Below are positions 61,602 to 64,000 of a stretch of 64,000 nt of DNA, one piece after another; the stretch's first letter is position 1; the number at the start of each line of letters is the position of its first letter. The notes beneath the pieces were generated by a model, which saw nothing but the letters and a program-made list of their open reading frames with translations, ran no database searches and was not told the DNA's origin. This stretch comes from Cyanobium sp. NIES-981 (GTDB taxonomy: Bacteria > Cyanobacteriota > Cyanobacteriia > PCC-6307 > Cyanobiaceae). Made by a program: the position numbers and the translations under genes. The stretch spans positions 1,364,001-1,428,000 of the forward strand of contig NZ_LT578417.1 of NCBI RefSeq assembly GCF_900088535.1. Direction: 5' to 3'.

Positions 61602-62282
61602 TCAGGGCCCCGCCGGCAGCGGCTCCCCTGCCGGCGGGGTGGTGTTGAGCAGGGCCAGCACCTGCTCATCCCGAAGCTGCTCGAAGTGCTCGTACCACAG
61701 CCCCACGGCCCGGAGATCATCCACGGAGGCCAGGGCCACCAGCCGATCCACCTGCCGGCTCAGGTCCGTGGCGACCACCCGATCCACCACCGGCACGGCC
61801 AGCTCCAGCGAGGCCGGCTCCAGCTGGCGCAGGGAAAGCAGGGCCGCCTGCATCGTCATGCCGGTGGCGATGCCGTCATCCACCACGATCAGATGGCGGC
61901 CCCGCAGCCGCTCGGCCGGCGGATCGCCGAAAAGCTGCTGCCGGCGGCGCAGTTCCTGCTCCTGCGCCGCCAGCCAGCCGTGGGTGGTGGCGTTGGTCGC
62001 CCGGCGGCGGGCGCCCTCGCCGTTGCGCCACACCACCACCCCGCCGGCGGCCACCGCACCGATCGCCAGCTCCGGCGAGGCCGGATCGGCCACCTTGCGC
62101 ACCGACCAGGTGGCCAGGGGTAGGCCCAGGCGCGAGGCCATCGCCGCCGCCACCGGCACACCCCCTCGCGGCAGCGCCAGCAGGGTGGTGTCATGCGCGC
62201 GGCCCCGGCGGTCGGCGAAGGCGTGCGCCAGGGCCACACCCGCCTGGTGGCGATCGGTCCAGAGAGGGGGTCGAGCAGCCAT
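61602..62282 (-). CDS. Phosphoribosyltransferase-domain protein
   Basis: 226 residues of the type I PRTase fold: LALPRGGVPVAAAMASRLGL, and the PRPP loop LIVVDDGIATGMTMQAALLS. Proteins of this subgroup are often fused or linked to an alpha/beta hydrolase of the dienelactone type, and here the hydrolase gene lies 33 bases upstream on the same strand. Substrate unknown; it is not clearly one of the classical salvage enzymes. Confidence 0.85.
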   Translation of the reverse strand: MAARPPLWTDRHQAGVALAHAFADRRGRAHDTTLLALPRGGVPVAAAMASRLGLPLATWSVRKVADPASPELAIGAVAAGGVVVWRNGEGARRRATNATTHGWLAAQEQELRRRQQLFGDPPAERLRGRHLIVVDDGIATGMTMQAALLSLRQLEPASLELAVPVVDRVVATDLSRQVDRLVALASVDDLRAVGLWYEHFEQLRDEQVLALLNTTPPAGEPLPAGP

Positions 62283-62315
62283 GGTCTGAGGAGGGGTAGG
62301 GGATCCTGGAAGCCT

Positions 62316-63035
62316 TCAGGGCCTGGCCCCTGCGAGGTGCTGGAGAAACCAGGTGCGGGCCAGCTGGGCAACCTGCTCCAGGGTTCCGGGCTCCTCGAAC
62401 AGATGGCTGGCTCCCGGCACCACCTGGAGGGCATGGGGGGCGGTGAGCCGCGCGGCGGCCCAGCGATTGAGCTGCAGCACCTCCAGGTCGGCTCCGCCGA
62501 CGATGAGCAGCGTGGGGCTGCCCACCCGCGCCAGGGCCTCGGCAGCGAGATCCGCGCGCCCCCCGCGGGACACCACGGCGCCCACCCGATCCGGGCGAGC
62601 CGCTGCCGCCGTGAGGGCGGCGGCAGCGCCGGTGCTGGCCCCGAACAGGCCGATCGGCAGGCCGCCCAGCTCCGCCTGGCAGCCTGCCCAGTCGATCGCC
62701 CCGATCAGGCGCCGGCCAAGCAGGGGGATGTCGAAACGCAGCGAGCGATCCAGCGCATCGCGGCGCCCCTCGGCGGTGGTGAGCAGATCGAACAGCAGCG
62801 TGGCCAGCCCGCCCTCCATCAGCACCCTCGCCACGGCGCGGTTGCGGCGGCTGAAGCGGCTGCTGCCGCTGCCGTGGGCGAACAGCACCAGGGCGGCAGC
62901 AGGATCCGGCAGCGTGAGGCTGCCTGCCAGCACGACGCCTGCCGACTGGACGATGACCTCGCGTTCGATGACGCTCGAACGGCTCACAGTGGAACGGCTC
63001 ACAGGGTTCTGCCCGCACCGGCAGCTCTTCCCCAT
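62316..63035 (-). CDS. Alpha/beta hydrolase (dienelactone hydrolase-like)
   Basis: 239 residues. The core has LVLFAHGSGSSRFSRRN, the nucleophile elbow GLFGASTGAAAALTA (G-x-S-x-G), and the Asp and His positions in LLIVGGADLEVL and VPGASHLFEEPG. The N-terminal region contains a 15-bp duplication coding VSRST/VSRSS, so the start (ATG 63035) is uncertain. Operon with the PRTase gene. Confidence 0.82.
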   Translation of the reverse strand: MGKSCRCGQNPVSRSTVSRSSVIEREVIVQSAGVVLAGSLTLPDPAAALVLFAHGSGSSRFSRRNRAVARVLMEGGLATLLFDLLTTAEGRRDALDRSLRFDIPLLGRRLIGAIDWAGCQAELGGLPIGLFGASTGAAAALTAAAARPDRVGAVVSRGGRADLAAEALARVGSPTLLIVGGADLEVLQLNRWAAARLTAPHALQVVPGASHLFEEPGTLEQVAQLARTWFLQHLAGARP

Positions 63036-63138
63036 CCCTAGCCACGCCGCTGCCACCGGACAGCGGGCTGCCCGGCCGCCAGCGGCAGACCAGCTCATGC
63101 ACGGCCCGGCATCATGGGCCCGGACGTGCGGGCCCGCC

Positions 63139-63798
63139 ATGCCTCGTGTAGCAACCCTTGGCCTGATGGGGGTCGCTCTTCTGGCCCTGTCCGGCTGTGG
63201 GGAGAGCCAGCAGGCCAGGCAGGAGGCCACCGGCATCACGGGCCCGATCAAGATCGAGCTCGATCCGGGCGATCCCTCCCTGAGCTTCGGTGTGCTGCCC
63301 CGCGGCGAAGACCGCACCGTGTTCAAGGTGGGCTTCGGCCGCAAGGGCATCACCTGCGCGGGCAGCCGCTTCGAGGAGGGCTACACGCCGCTGGGGCGAT
63401 TCAAGGTGAATGCGATTCTCAGCAACGACCGCTTCGTGATGGATCCGGCGCTGATCGCCCAGTCGGGAAAATCCGAGACCGAGCTGAAAACAACCCTGTT
63501 CCGCAACATGAACGCGATCGACTTCAGCGGCGATGGCGAAACCGGTGAGTACGGCATCGGCTACGTGAGCCTGGCACCGGTGGACAGCGTGCCGCAGCCC
63601 TTTGCGTTCAACACCTACGACGGCACATTCCGCTGGTACAGCTTCGCCATCCACGGCAGCAACAACGATGCGCGCATCGGTGAGCAGGTGACCGGTGGCT
63701 GCCTCAACGTGGCCGAGCCCATGATGCGGACCCTGCTCCAGAGCGTGAAGCTGGGCGACGAGGTGGTGATCAGCGCCAAGGGGGCCTGCACGCCCTGA
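63139..63798 (+). CDS. L,D-transpeptidase (YkuD)-like lipoprotein
   Basis: 219 residues with a lipoprotein signal (GLMGVALLALSGC). The catalytic region reads FAIHGSNNDARIGEQ then VTGGCLNVAEPM: the His-Gly and Cys-x-Asn positions match the YkuD family, but the usual Ser-His-Gly-Cys is Thr-Gly-Gly-Cys here. It would cross-link peptidoglycan or attach proteins in the periplasm if active. Confidence 0.72.
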   Translation: MPRVATLGLMGVALLALSGCGESQQARQEATGITGPIKIELDPGDPSLSFGVLPRGEDRTVFKVGFGRKGITCAGSRFEEGYTPLGRFKVNAILSNDRFVMDPALIAQSGKSETELKTTLFRNMNAIDFSGDGETGEYGIGYVSLAPVDSVPQPFAFNTYDGTFRWYSFAIHGSNNDARIGEQVTGGCLNVAEPMMRTLLQSVKLGDEVVISAKGACTP

Positions 63799-63851
63799 AG
63801 GCAGGGGCCAAGCCGCGCCGTGCTGCCCGCGGGCCCGGCCTGCGCAGGCGC

Positions 63852-64000
63852 TCAGAAGGAGTGCTCCGTCTGCCCGGCGAAGCGGCCCGCGTAGCTCTCG
63901 CTGCCCTGCAGCTTCTGGAACACGAACTGGCAGATGGCGGTGCCGGGATACACCGCCAGGGGCGCGGGGCCGAAGTTGCTCATCTCCAGCACCTGCTGGC
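63852..64000 (-). CDS. dcd: dCTP deaminase, C-terminal end (cut by window edge)
   Basis: The last ~49 residues read LEMSNFGPAPLAVYPGTAIC, QFVFQKLQGSESYAGRFAGQ, then TEHSF. This matches the dUTPase-fold end of dCTP deaminase (N-x-G..P...YPG..IxQ). The rest lies beyond the window. The enzyme supplies dUMP precursors for thymidylate. Confidence 0.8.
   Translation of the reverse strand, partial: QQVLEMSNFGPAPLAVYPGTAICQFVFQKLQGSESYAGRFAGQTEHSF

Overview
The window looks like the chromosome of a high-GC freshwater picocyanobacterium of the Cyanobium/Synechococcus group. The evidence is a high-light-inducible protein, a GAPDH-ArsJ arsenic operon with a cyanobacterial-type ArsR operator, a 100-residue S14 protein, and the gene neighbourhood serS - M50 protease - nth - rpsN - pnp - cysQ - rsmI, which I recall as typical of this lineage. 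The species assignment is inference.

Layout. 1-11.3 kb is a housekeeping block: serS (cut by the window edge), a solute-binding protein, rseP-like, nth, rpsN with a terminator, pnp, an O-antigen-ligase-like membrane protein, cysQ, rsmI, a small LapA-like protein, an HTH protein with an acidic linker, and tRNA-Arg(UCU). 11.3-16.05 kb follows the tRNA. It starts with relics of mobile-element ends and then holds a visibly AT-richer island with a DUF2194-type deacetylase-like protein and a methyltransferase-glycosyltransferase fusion. 16.1-23 kb is a run of membrane transporters (ChrA, TauE/SafE, Na+/Ca2+ exchanger, DedA, CPA2 antiporter). The antiporter is split by an IS3-family element with a clean 4-bp target duplication.

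23.4-28.9 kb is a sulfate ABC transport locus with an Rrf2 regulator. Two of its genes are damaged: sbpA carries a 29-bp perfect inverted repeat and a frameshift, and cysA lacks exactly its Walker A loop. The permeases CysT and CysW look intact. A shared 14-bp motif lies in front of sbpA and of cysT/cysA.

29-38 kb holds a coiled-coil protein, a PfkB-like protein without its catalytic motif, a GDSL hydrolase, a phospholipase D-like protein whose start overlaps the gene of a glycine-zipper peptide, an Hsp20, an SDR, and the gap-arsJ operon convergent with pstS. In the arsenate pathway the GAPDH is expected to make 1-arseno-3-phosphoglycerate and ArsJ to export it.

39-53.7 kb is accessory metabolism: amine oxidase, acyltransferase, MOSC protein, cytochrome P450, Hli, Ig-like repeat protein, ionotropic-receptor-like protein, GAF sensor, AllA-like and DUF389. 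It includes a 154-bp duplicated gene fragment and several short tandem repeats. 54.2-55.6 kb is an intact IS5-family element with CTAG target duplication. 56-64 kb has a bestrophin-like membrane protein, a SxxK serine hydrolase, an MliC lysozyme inhibitor, a GH57 protein, a phosphoribosyltransferase/hydrolase pair, an L,D-transpeptidase-like lipoprotein and the end of dcd.

A recurring theme is short tandem repeats (12-18 bp units) in leaders and intergenic spaces, plus small rearrangements that inactivate transport genes. All calls come from reading the sequence and translations; no database search was run, and start codons of several GC-rich genes are uncertain.
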